A DNA stretch of 64,000 bases, from the NCBI GenBank assembly GCA_963402885.1, contig OY727097.1, positions 9,796,001 to 9,860,000 on the forward strand, in the 5' to 3' direction. The position numbers were made by a program, and so were the translations under genes. Positions 9,701-20,890 of this stretch are shown here, one piece after another (within the stretch, counting starts at the first letter, position 1; every line of letters starts with the position of its first letter). The notes under the pieces are model-generated. The model saw nothing but the letters and a program-made list of their open reading frames with translations. It was not told the origin of the DNA and made no database searches. The DNA comes from Antedon bifida (lineage: Eukaryota; Echinodermata; Crinoidea; Comatulida; Antedonidae).

Positions 9701-11827
9701 ATGAGCGAATCCTATAAACAACGACAACAAGGAAATGATATTTACAAATCCATTACTCCTGGACTCAGTCCAGTGCTTAAAAAAAGTCGTCTAGAAGAGG
9801 CTATGAAGTTGTACATCAACGCGTTAGAATGCAGCTCAAGCTCAAAGGAACTAGCCTCGGCCAACAAGAACCTTGCAATGGTGTCGTGGAAGCTAGCATC
9901 GTTGGGGAAAGAAACCAGGACGCAGACACTGTTCTTTTACAAAGAAGCAGTTAAATATTTTAGCCAAGCATTCCATTTCGGCAAATACGCAGATAATGAT
10001 GATAATTGGGCTGATGACTTAGTGAAGAAAATGAATCAAAGTTTACAAGATTCGCTTGATTTTGTTAAAAATCAAAGTAATATGTCTGATGAGAAATTTG
10101 AATTAATGTCCATAGCATGTCGTCTTTTTCCAGATGGAAAATTCAAAGCCATAGTTGCTGTTTCTTATGTAGAACAGCTTCTGGGTAAAGCGATTAATCT
10201 GTTTCAGAATGATTCGATTAAACAATCGATCAGTCTTCTATGTGATTGTCAAGGGCCTTTAGAAATAGCAAGACGTGATGGCCAAAATAATAAAGATATA
10301 AGAACATCAGTTCTTATACTTTCTGCTAAAGTTAAACATCAGCTTACTACTGCTGAGGTAAGTGTAAACGTATCCAATTTGTAACCCTTCTTAAAACCCT
10401 CTTAATACATTCTGATTGACGCCACTAAAGAAAAGGAACTATATATAGACTATTGTAGAATAAGGTGTTTATTTAGCAGAACCTATACAGTAACATCATA
10501 GAGAAATAAGTTCTTCGTGATAACATAACCACAGCACCAGCAGTCAGTGAGATCCATAGCCGACCTTTCCCCGATCAGCCAAGACTGTCATTATTATAAT
10601 TTTAAGAAATGTCTGTATCTGATGTGCTATTTTGTGTATGTAGGCTAAACAAGCATTGGTAACAGGCGATAGGCTGAAGAGACATTTGCCAGCAGAAGAA
10701 GAGGCAAACCTTGATATGGTTTTAGAAATCATTGATTGGTACAAGAAATCAATTCTCTTAGCGCGAGAATTAAACAAATCCAAGATAGAGGCCATAGCTA
10801 CTAGCCGGATTGGCGAGATCTACCATAGTTTAAAAATGAAATCCAAAGCTAAGGTATACTTTGAGTGAGTATAGTATTATAAAAACAAAGAACCATGTTG
10901 GTTTTTTAGTTTCTCACAACCTTTTCAAAATGTTTACAAAAAGCTAAAGTTATTCACTTTAAAGCTGGATTGAAAAAAAAATATATTTACCAGAAAAAAC
11001 GGTAATTTAAAGCAAAAAAATACTTTTAGTTAAAATTAACCTTTTATTTTGTCTTTTTGAAATAATGAAATAATAATTTTGGGTTTTTTTTCTACAGAAG
11101 TCAACAACTTTATTAAAACTGCAAAATGGCCTAGTCAAAATATGATTTTATTTATCTTCATTTTTCATGGGTTTTTTTTTGGGGGGGGGGGGGGGGATAA
11201 AACATAAAATTTAATAAAACCCTTTAATATACCCTTTATCGTGCGTTCCAACTAATAACTGATACGAAATAGTAAGGATACACTTTTTAAGTTGTCATAA
11301 TTACGAGCCCACTAATAATGAAATCTGCATTCGCGTTCTAACATTGTTGAGGCTGTGAACATAATTGACCAGAAACTAATTTTATCATTTGTAGAGATTC
11401 AATAACTCTTGCACACGGCCTCCTTCTCAGTGATTTTAGCACCGACGAAGATTGGTACAAAGTTTGTCAACAGAAACTGGTGAGTTACAATGTAAAAACA
11501 GACGCCGAAAATACAGAAGACAAGGTAAAAATACGAGAAGCAATAATGAGGAAACTCCAACCACAGATTAAAAAGTTCAGCGACTTGAGTGACTACAAAT
11601 TTTTAAAGTACATTTATAAGAATCATCCACCAAAAAACAAGATGCACAAGTTGCCTGAGAAGTTGAAAGAAGACAAGGGGCTACAGAAGTCGTTACGCAA
11701 AGCTGGTATCCATTACCACCCAGATCGCAACTCGGAGAGTGAATATGGAATAGAATGGAGTGTTCTCTGTGAGGAGATCTCCAAAATTGCTAACAGTAAA
11801 TACCTCAATTCAAATATGCCTAAATAA
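9701..11827 (+). CDS. TPR-like protein with C-terminal J-like HPD motif, paralog 1
   Basis: Three exons join in frame: 9701-10357, 10644-10864 and 11395-11827, all GT-AG, giving 436 aa. The start ATG at 9701 follows a probable splice acceptor (TTATTTAG) and aligns with the start of the paralog at 14588; the earlier ATG at 9638 lies in presumed intron. Residues 1-70 (QQGNDIY, EEAMKLYINALE, SANKNLAMVSWKLA) look like a TPR/MIT-type helical repeat, and the middle is helical and charged. Residues about 401-403 are HPD in 'HYHPDRN', followed by 'EYGIEWSVLCEEISK', like helices II-III of a J domain. HPD is the motif that stimulates Hsp70 ATPase, so a co-chaperone role is possible but inferred. No signal peptide or membrane segment. 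I do not know a named ortholog. Confidence 0.8.
10945..11185 (+). mobile_element. degraded MITE fragment in intron
   Basis: Shares AACTTTATTAAAACTGCAAA and neighbouring sequence with the short subtype at 38739-39052. The terminal repeats are lost. It ends near a run of T followed by about 12 G residues. It lies in intron 2 of the gene above. Confidence 0.55.
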
Positions 11828-13299
11828 TTGTTTTAAATATCTTCATTCAGATTACAAATTCATTTTTTGTCCTCACATAATAGGAAATTAGATTATATTA
11901 TTAGAACTATAATATTAGAACTGTAAGTAAGTAAGTAAGTACTAATAATTATCAAGAAAATATTTTAAAAATTAAATCACTCAGGAATGTGGTAAAAATG
12001 AATGTACATATCTTTCCACCCGACCGACTTTTTCGATATCCTTTTAACACAGCATTTTATTAAAGGGTGATTTAAATCGTCACATTTTTTCAGCCTTTAG
12101 TTATTATAATGTATTGCGTAGGTCAACTAGATATGTTTAATATTCGTTGTAATCTGTATTTCACATTTGCTCTACATCATGACAACTTCATAACAGAAAG
12201 GGAGTACACTTTCAACATTTAACTTTACTTACCTTATATTACTTAGATTAGAATAGAGACATTAATTGGTATTGCTTATTCGAAATAAAATTCCCTTAAT
12301 GCGTTTAAGATGATGAAAAAATAAGGATCATTAAAATGCATCTTATTTTGCTTATTTTTAACGAGACGAGACATGCCTAAATTTACTAACAATAATTTCA
12401 TTCAAAAGTTAAAGAGTAAAGTGTAGTAGAACTAAGTAATTTCTTTCTTTTTTTTCACTGCCAATGTATAAGCCTATTATTCCACATTCAACAATAGATT
12501 TAAGTCAAATGCCAATGTTAAAACACATTGCAGCATTTATATTTTTGTTTGCAAAGGTTTATATAGATTTACTGAAATGTTTTAAAGAGCTGTTGTTATG
12601 TAAAATAATTTAATAATGCCTGCTCAATTCCAATTATGTATGCTCAATAAAATAATGTAGATTCACCCCCTCTAGAAATATTGTGACGTAACGTGCAGTG
12701 ACTCATTGTTACGTAAATAATACATTGCTGACTTGGAAAACCCAGATTTGTGTAGAATCAATAATAATCAACAAATTTATGATATATTTAAAATGCTGCT
12801 ATACTGGTTTTTCCCAGTTAGCAAAAATAATGAATATTTTCCGTTTCTGCATTGGACACACACACTAGTCTGGGTCTGTTTTTGTGCGATATCTAAATCC
12901 AAGCTTCTCTTCTCCAGCAGGTATGTACTTATAATGCTCTATAATGAGTGTATTACTTATTTTCCAGAGGTTAAATATTTATGGATTTGATATAATGTGT
13001 TACGCATTATTATGAATTTTAATTGTTTAGGACTATATACTGTATGTTAATTTCTCACATTTTAATGAAACTGTCTAAGGTTCGTAACCTGTGGAGCCAT
13101 GCATACTTAATACAGAAAATCGAGCACAAAAAATTCAATCATAAAAGCTCAGTTTTTAAAAGATAAGTAGTAGGCCTATTTTTTTAACCATACATTTCTG
13201 TTAATGACAGAAATTAACAACATTCTTTGACAAACATCGTCTTTTAATACATTGTGTTACTTAAGTTAACAGTACAGTATCACAAATGTGTGTCACAGA
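11828..13299. other. intergenic, nothing recognised
   Basis: Spacer between the two tandem paralogs. It contains (GTAA)n at about 11925 and an 85-codon ORF at 12733 without family features. Confidence 0.4.
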
Positions 13300-13490
13300 G
13301 TGTATCTTTTTGTTCAAGTTCAATTGTCAATCACTAAATCGTTATTCAATCGGATTTACATTATTTCAGTTTATTGTGATGTGACTTATGTTAAACAAAG
13401 CAAAACGTGTCGATGAATATTGATTGATTTTGTATTGGGGAAAACCCCGGATTCGTTGCATATGTTGAAAATAATCCAAATTCTATTTTA
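13300..13490 (+). repeat. dispersed repeat, copy 1
   Basis: Segments such as CGGATTTACATTATTTCAGT and GATTCGTTGCATATG recur in the same order at 21225-21420, so this is a dispersed repeat of unknown class. Confidence 0.55.
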
Positions 13491-13894
13491 ATTATATTGT
13501 ACATTGTCATTTAATAACCTATATTCATCGAGGTATAGATTGTCGTTGGAGTATATTATCTTTATGTCTATATTTTATCTATACGTTAGGGTAAAGTCTA
13601 TAACGATTTCTATTGATAATATACTATGATTATTCAGATTCATTTAGGCATAAATTATGAATTAAATCAAACATGTTTGTTTTACCCTATTTGGTAGTCG
13701 AAATGACGGTTTGAAAAATTAAATAAATATCCAACTCAATATTTATCCCACTAACATTTCGAATGGAGTCAGTCATGCTCCGCCCTATTTATGTTTTCCG
13801 TCATGATTTAGTAAAATAAAATATTAGGCCTATATCTGAAATTCATAACACCTGTCACATGACGGCCTCAGCGACGAGTGGACGACAACAAAAA

Positions 13895-14385
13895 CATTAG
13901 GTGCTTTTAGATTTGAGTGAATGTGCACGACGTACGTTCACGTCCACATCGGTCGTAGCCGTTTAGATTAAGTGGACATTTACGTTGATGTGCCAGTAAA
14001 CGTATGACGTTGTACTCTCTAGTAGCGCGTTCGTCCTAGTGATAAGACCCAGACCATAACCTGTATTATTAAAGCTTTTAAACAAATAACCAATACAAAT
14101 CAGTAATTAGCAGTTTGCAAATATAATTTTCCTGAAATTCACTCTATTACATTCTCAGAAAATTATCGCGAGATAATTCTCCGCCATGATTTTGGTAAAC
14201 GTTTGCAATGTTATGACGTCATATATGTCCACTTGAGAGAAAACGCCAAAATGCCACTGAACAAGTTCTCAAAATTGGCAGTCGACGTGCCAGTCGCCTA
14301 GCGCATGCGCATATCATAAAAATAATAGGGTAGCAGGCGACATGATAGTCGTCGTGAAAATCTATAAGTTCCTAAAAACATAATG
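13895..14385. mobile_element. possible inverted-repeat element
   Basis: The left end ACATTAGGTGCTTTTAGATT is loosely mirrored at 14355-14385 (AAATCTATAAGTTCCTAA then ACATAATGT). The interior is rich in CpG, unlike its surroundings. No ORF. The boundaries are weak. Confidence 0.35.
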
Positions 14386-14587
14386 TGGTCCGAACATACC
14401 TTCGATACGAGCATTGTATGAGGCTACATTTTGGCTAGTGGTGTCCATTTTAGGGGAAAATGATACATTTTCATTAGGAGAAATAATGATTGTTTACCTA
14501 TCTATGCTAGTAAAATCAGTTAACTATAATACTACAATTGAAATTGCTATGTACCTTTTTGTCCATTCAGGTTAAATATCAATCACA

Positions 14588-16343
14588 ATGAGCAAATCAG
14601 ATAAACTACGACAACAGGGTAATGTTCATTATAGATCAGTTACTCCTGGACTCAGCCCAGGCCTTCAAAAAAGTCGTCTAGAGGAAGCTAGGAAATGTTA
14701 CATCAACGCGTTAGAATGCAGCTGTAACGCAAAGGAAAGTGCCTCTGCTAACAAAAACCTTGCAATGGTGTCATGGAAGCTGGCATCGTTGGGGAAAGAT
14801 CCACGGGGCAAGATACTGTATTATTTCAAAGAAGCACAAACATATTTCAGCCGGGCATTACATTGTGGAAAGGATGCAGGTAACGAGCATAGATGGGCCG
14901 ATGAATTGATGCAGAAAATGTATCAAAGTCTACAAGAGTCGCTTGATTATGTCAATAATCAGGCTGGAATGTCAGACGAGAAAACAGAATTACTGTCCAA
15001 GTCATGTCGCATTTTTCCAGCAGGAGAACTCAAAGCACAGATTTGTGTTGGTTACGTGGAGCAACTTCTGGGTAAGGCAACCAGTCTTCTCCAGAAAGGT
15101 ACTTTTAAGAGAGCCATGAGTGTCCTAGGTGACTGTTATCAACCTTTAGAAATAGCAAGACGCTATGGCATCAATGAAGATATAATGGTAGAAATTGACG
15201 TCTTTTCTGCAGATGTGACCGTACAGACAGCCATTGCCGAGGTATGACGTTCTATTTAAATAATTAGACATAATTTGATAGAGAAACAAACACTACAAGA
15301 TATAGAGAAATTTCATCTACGAACAATTATAACCGTGAGGTCATAGTTGAATCAATAATGGTTGTCATTTTTCGGAGTAACACTTTTCCATTTTCCAATG
15401 GATATTTTGGTTTATGTAGTTTCCTTTCTGTTTTATCTACAGGCCAAACAAGCACTGAAGATTGGTGATGATCTCAAAGCACAGATCATAATGTTGGAAG
15501 AACAATTAAACATGGACATGGTTTTTGAAGTTATTGATTGGTACAGAAAATCAATTGTCTTAACACGTGAGTTGGACGTTGAGACAGAAGCCATAGCTAC
15601 GAGTCGGATTGCAGATGTCTACCACAGTATTCTAAAACTCAAATCCAAAGCTAGGCCTTTGTTGAAGTTAGTATAATTATGTGTGTATCATACCTTCATA
15701 TTCTTCAATAAAATTGCCTGTCACTGTCGTGTTGCACAAGCAGATCGGCATTTCAATGACGTCAGCGTACCACAACTGCCCCGCCTTTCAATGACGTATA
15801 GCGTACCACAACTGCCCCACCAGTATTTATTTTGTTTGTAGGCCTGTCATTGTAGCCGTAAATATTTTGATAATTTATCACTATTTTGGTTTTTTCTTCA
15901 GCAAAGCAGTGACTCTTGCACATACCGTCCATCCTCATAACGTTACTCAAGATGATTGGTACAAAGTTTGTGCGCAAACTCTGTCTGAATACCAGATAAA
16001 TACGAAAGACGAAGAAACAACTGCGTGGATGAAAGAACGAGAGGAAACCGTTGAAAAGCTTAAAGAGCAGATTAATAAGTTCAAAAATATAGAGGATAGT
16101 TACGAATGTATGAAGTACATATACGATAACCATCCGCCAAAAATTAAGAAGCACAAGTTGCCTAAACAGGATCCATCCAAAATGGAACAGAGTCAGATCA
16201 AGAAACTTCTGCAGAAAGCTATCGTCCACTACCATCCGGATCGCAACTCTAAAGAGAAGCATGGCATTGAATGGTATGTTCTCTGTGAAGAGATCTCAAA
16301 GGTGTTTACTGACAAGTATAATCGTATGAAAGGTGTTGACTAG
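14588..16343 (+). CDS. TPR-like protein with C-terminal J-like HPD motif, paralog 2
   Basis: Exons 14588-15241, 15443-15666 and 15902-16343 join in frame to 439 aa with the same intron phases (0, 2) as the upstream paralog, so the pair arose by tandem duplication. The ATG is preceded by AATCACA and begins 'MSKSDKLRQQGN'. The N-terminal half is helical and TPR-like. The C-terminal region carries 'HYHPDRN' (HPD at about 404-406) and 'GIEWYVLCEEISK'. Preceding it is the conserved block 'CMKYIYDNHPPKIKKHKLP', also present in paralog 1. Two lysine- and glutamate-rich helices separate the halves. The function is not established; Hsp70 co-chaperone activity is an inference from HPD. A 36-bp piece of exon 3 is repeated in inverse orientation just after the stop codon. 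Confidence 0.82.
15753..15824 (+). repeat. tandem duplication, about 36 bp x2
   Basis: TTTCAATGACGT followed by AGCGTACCACAACTGCCCC occurs twice in direct tandem in intron 2. The first unit contains TGACGTCA, a CRE-like palindrome. Confidence 0.65.
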
Positions 16344-16394
16344 ATCCTCCAAGCATGAGGATGGATCCTGTTTAGGCAACTTGTGCTTCTTAAT
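16143..16394. repeat. 36-bp perfect inverted repeat across the stop codon
   Basis: Bases 16143-16178, coding, are exactly the reverse complement of 16359-16394, which lies 16 bp past the stop codon. The transcript could fold into a 36-bp stem with a loop of about 180 nt containing the HPD codons and the stop. Confidence 0.85.
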
Positions 16395-16435
16395 GATCTG
16401 AAAATGACCTGAAATGGGAACTTAACACTAATAAT

Positions 16436-16902
16436 ATTGTGTCTAGAGCTTCTAGACGTTTATTTTCCTTGTGCATTTTGAAGAAAGCTGGAATCTTAAT
16501 TAATGATCTGTTGACTGTTTATATGGCTTATATAAGACCTATTTTAGAATATGCTGCCCCTGTTTGGCATGGCGCTATCACTAAAGATATGTCCAAGTCT
16601 ATTGAAAAGGTACAAAAAAGAGCATTGCGAATCATGCTAGGTAACAACTATTTGTGCTATGATCATGCATTGTCTGTTACTGGTTTACCTACTCTTGTTG
16701 AGAGAAGAAACAATTTGGTGTTGTCTTTCGGGGAAGGCTTATTAAAATCAGAGCTGTTTAGAGAAATACTCCCCCCTCTTCATAAGCCAGCTCGGTCTCT
16801 CAGATTCAACCGCTTTCTAGAAGTACCTCATTGTAAAACCAGCAGACTTAGGTCATCTCCAGCTCCCACCATGGTGGATATTATTAATAGGCACCACTAG
16901 CT
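16436..16902 (+). mobile_element. LINE 3' end, RT C-terminal region
   Basis: About 153 open codons read 'YIRPILEYAAPVWHG', 'SIEKVQKRALRIMLG' and 'GLPTLVERRNNLVL', the standard C-terminal thumb region of CR1/jockey-like polymerases. The copy is 5'-truncated. About 200 bp of 3' tail follow, ending near CCGAATAAATAAATATAAAA at 17091. Confidence 0.85.
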
Positions 16903-17290
16903 CTTTTTTAGATATGTTATAAGTGAATGTTTTAAGGTTTTTTATTCATGTATGTTTTATAATTTTATGGTACGATATCTAATTTTAATAAGATGGTTCT
17001 ATTTTTATAGCAATTTTAACTAATTTTTATTTATTTGTAATACAAATCATTTCAGTCATTGACTGTCGTTTTGTAATTTATTTTTTATATACCGAATAAA
17101 TAAATATAAAAAATGAGATGAGAGGGAACAGAGACATTTAGTGGTCAAAAAAAGAAACGGAATAGAATAATAAATTAAGCATAGATCCTATAATACAATT
17201 TACAACAGTTATTTAGACAAGCACTATCAATTTATCCTTCAATGCCCACATCGATCTGTAACATACCTAAAATGTTTTTAAATAGTTTTG

Positions 17291-18110
17291 CCAAAGAATA
17301 TATATCACAAGAATGAGTAATCCGCGATTTTCCCTGTAACAGTAATATTGTCCATGTGGTAGGGCGCCGCCATAAGTGAGGATGTATCTGGGATGTATAC
17401 AACTTTTTGTGACGGTTACACTAATCTAAGGCTGGACCACCGGTAGTATTTTCATGATAAAATATGTTATCAACTACATGCCAACATCATGTTAAATGCT
17501 GTTTTGATATTTACTTGTTCGTTTCATGCAATTTATGTAGTAAAAACTGCCGAATAAACAGTTCGCTTACATAACCGGGCGCTACGATAGCGCTACCGGG
17601 CGTGTTGGTGCTTACGCGTTTTCACGAAGAATAGTTTAATAATATTTCTATATTTAACTTGTTTCTGGTAAAAGAAATAAATATTAATGAAATTTAACAT
17701 TGTATCCTATTAATAACATGTATTTTATACTAATTTATATCATAAAAACAATACTTAATTTACCGGGCGTAGATTAGTACGCGGCAATGGCAAAGAATAT
17801 GTCGTGCTGAGTAATTCTTAGTTGATTGTTGGTGTTGCGGTTTTTTGTGAGCTAATTTAGCATGGTAGTAAATAATTTTCTTTAGAAGTGAATGTACACG
17901 AGTTTGTTATTAAATATGTATTATAAAATGTTTTACAAATTACAAAATATATTATCATAATTCTATTTAATGTGACATGTATAATATCTAACAAATCAAG
18001 TCTTATTTAGTCGGTATACATCCGCCCTTATGAGGGCGGCATCACTCTCTGTTACACATTTCTCATGCAAAAATCGCGGAATACTCATTCTTGTGATATA
18101 TATTCTTTGG
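17291..18110. mobile_element. 820-bp inverted-repeat DNA element with 5-bp target duplication
   Basis: The left end CCAAAGAATATATATCACAA is mirrored at the right end (18091-18110), and similarity continues inward for roughly 100 bp (GAATGAGTA, CCGCGATTTT, a GTAACAG block, a GGGCG/CGCCC block). The flanks TTTTG (17286-17290) and TTTTG (18111-18115) form a target-site duplication. There is no long ORF. It is a non-autonomous element; the superfamily is undetermined. Confidence 0.8.
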
Positions 18111-18115
18111 TTTTG

Positions 18116-18775
18116 CTTAATTTTTTCACAATAAAAATACCATAATATGATACCAGTATATTATAATAAAAGACAACACAAATAATTCTATGGTTGAGTC
18201 AGATAAATCAAAAGACTTAATCACTCAACAACAATGTACACTTACCGTCTTCCAAACGTCTTGCGTTGTTGGAGGGACGTCCGACTTATACCCACCTCCT
18301 GGTTGTTCTTCTGCGCATCTTGTTGTTTTCTTGCTATTCCTGCTTTTCTCCTGTTCCTCCTCCTGAATGATATATCGCAAAGGCCGCGCGAAGTTGGTCA
18401 GTACCCATCAAGTTATGTGCATCGCCATGTATTGGTGTTACATTTAACTTAAAATAGTTCATCGTAACAGAGGATAAAATGGAAGTAAAACCAGTAATGT
18501 AATTATTTTAAAAATAACTGTAGTAAATAAAATATTATTCCTGTTAATTTAGCTAAAAAAAAATTTGAACAAAAGGGTAAAAAAAAACAATACTGAACTA
18601 TTTTATTCAGATACATTACTGTAGCATAATATTTTTTTATTTAAATAATATATGTCTGCATTAATTAAATACCTTCACTGTTATCAAAATTAATCATTAT
18701 TAAACCCAGTCGTTGCATGGTGATTGCTTGGGCATTTTATTTGTATTTCTTAAGTATAAATATCATACTGCAATG
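18116..18775. other. spacer, possible minus-strand exon
   Basis: Mostly AT-rich with nothing firm. On the minus strand 18400-18249 is an open, basic and Gln-rich stretch ending in a good donor (GAAGACG|GTAAGTG). I could not extend it to a gene. Confidence 0.3.
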
Positions 18776-19873
18776 CGCCCTCAATAAAAATACAAAATCT
18801 TACTGTATTGTGCGAAAGTTTCCTTAAGTGTTCATTTGTGATCGAGAGGATATTCTAATAGTGTGGCTTACATACATTAACCTGGAACATGTCAATCGAT
18901 TGCTATGCTACTTTTAGTATACAGACTTTGGTATGCGATATTCTTTGTTGATTTGTCAATACCGAATAATATATTTATAGAATAGAAATAGAAATTTCTG
19001 TCAAGTAGGACTACCGTAAACAAAGAAAGAGATAAGAGGCAAACAAGTGCTAACACCTATGCTAGTTGCTCATTATCTTTCATTCTGGGTTAAGTTGGGT
19101 AACGTACCTAGGAGGTGTGTTTTGAATTATCAACGTCAATTTCCATTCGTAAATAAGTATAGTGATAAGTCCTTATACAGTAATAATTCTGACGTGTTTT
19201 CATTGTAAAATACAGATAAATAAGTTCAATGGAGAACATATAAATCAGAAAAAGAATACAGATATCAAATATAATGTACTGTACTAAATTATCGGTACCT
19301 TATTGATAACAGCTATATTAATGACATGTTTATTAATGCAAATGTGCAAGTAAAGATAACTTGATGAGAGCGAATAATAATACAAAATGTTTAAATAAAC
19401 AGTAGATGTAAAACACGAAGGACAAACTGCTGTAACTACGTAGAATTCTTTGTGTTTGATTTGAACACATAAATAAGACAGGTTTCCTAATACCGAAGCT
19501 CGCGTATAATACCGGTACTATCTTATTCTTAGGCTATTCGTGAATTTAACGCATGTGTAGTATTTTACGCAAGTCAACAAACCACTTTCCTCGTATATTG
19601 TTATAGCAAGCATACCGCCGGTACATTTGCGGATGTTACATATTTCAACAGCAAAATAAGATGCTTGTCAAGATACAGTTTTAACCATATTACAGAAACT
19701 AGAGTTGATGTGTGGATAGACACAATACTCCCTTACAATACATTGGTTTTAAAGGGCCTGTTATTCGAAATAGGTGTTTTATTCAAAATTAGTTGAAGAC
19801 GATTCTTTTAAAAATGATAAAACTCAAGGACAAATATATCTAGATGCTACTATATAACCAAGGCAATCTAAGT
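18776..19873 (+). repeat. segmental duplicate of protease promoter, exon 1 and intron
   Basis: Collinear with 33195-34408: both carry AAGTGTTCATTTGTGATCGA, GAACATGTCAAT, TTGATTTGAACACATAAATA, TAATACCGAAGCTC, AGCATACCGCCGGTA and CCAAGGCAATCTAA in order, diverged by many small indels. No EGF or protease exon follows, so only the 5' end of the gene was copied or survives. Confidence 0.85.
18889..18930 (+). pseudogene. broken copy of the protease signal-peptide exon
   Basis: Starts ATGTCAATCGATTGCTATGC and ends at a retained GTATGCG donor. Relative to 33315-33405 it has lost about 5 bases after the start, which shifts the frame, and about 44 bases of the signal-peptide coding part. The hydrophobic core is gone, so it cannot encode a secretion signal. 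Confidence 0.75.
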
Positions 19874-20022
19874 ATGATTGATTGATGAGAAAACATCAAA
19901 TTTTATGTTAAATTTTAGTTGTATTTGGTTTTATAGGTAAGTTATATGATCGGTCAATATTGACATTTGACCCTTATAATATGTATATTTAATACATTTT
20001 TGTAATTGGTCAATTTTGAACT

Positions 20023-20890
20023 TTAACCCTCATCTCGAAAACGCTTCCTATCCTGATCGATTACCTTCCACATTCGTAATCTACGGAACATTCTGGTCTT
20101 CATAAGTTGGATGGCAATTGTGTTTTTTTTCTGAAATGCACTTATAATTCTATCAGTAAGATCTACCAGAGCCATTAAAGCATAAAATTTGCTACGAAAA
20201 CCATATTGACCATTATGAAGAAAATCGTACTTATCTAGAAAAAAAACAGTTCCAACAAAGACAATACGTTCTAACATTTTGGAGAAGCATGATAAAATAG
20301 AAATTGATCTGTATTATTGCTAATTGAATGATTGTTTGGTTGTTTTTTAAATAATCATTATAACAGTGTTTCCAAAGGTAATTTTTCTATCAAGTGAGGG
20401 ACCAATTGTGTAAAAAAAGTCATTACATGCATTTGCAATAACTTGGGGTTGATCCAAAGATCGACCATCACAAGTAAAATTAGTATTTTGCTTACATTTG
20501 ACTTTTCTGTTTAATAAATTATTTATTACATCCCACGTTTTCTTTATGTTCGATTTCGTATTTGTTATTATAATAAGCTAATTTAGATATTTTTACAAGA
20601 GTATTCAATTTATTTCTAAAAGTTTTATACTTTTGGGCCTGTTTTAAGAAACTTGTTATAGGCCTACAATTTATTTTTGTGCTTAATAGGCTGTCATCCA
20701 TGGTTTTACAGTATGCAATGGAAAATGAGGGCAGACTTTTTGCGACCAATATTAAATTCAATAAATTCATCTCCTTCTAAAGACATTATTTTGAATGTGT
20801 TTTAGCTTACGTGAAGGAAATTAAAAAACGTTGAACTCGCCCAATATTATCACGCAGAAAGCCTTTCCATTCTTGGGGTATATTTCGTTC
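20023..20890 (-). mobile_element. LINE RT remnant (linker to palm)
   Basis: Minus-strand frames give 'YKTFRNKLNTLVKISKLAYY' (20770-20519), then 'ANACNDFF'-like sequence near 20440, then 'FLHNGQYGFRSKFYALMALV' with 'DLTDRIISAF' (20277-20023). That order is the one expected for an endonuclease-RT linker followed by RT motifs in CR1/jockey-type LINEs. Stops and frameshifts throughout. Confidence 0.75.
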
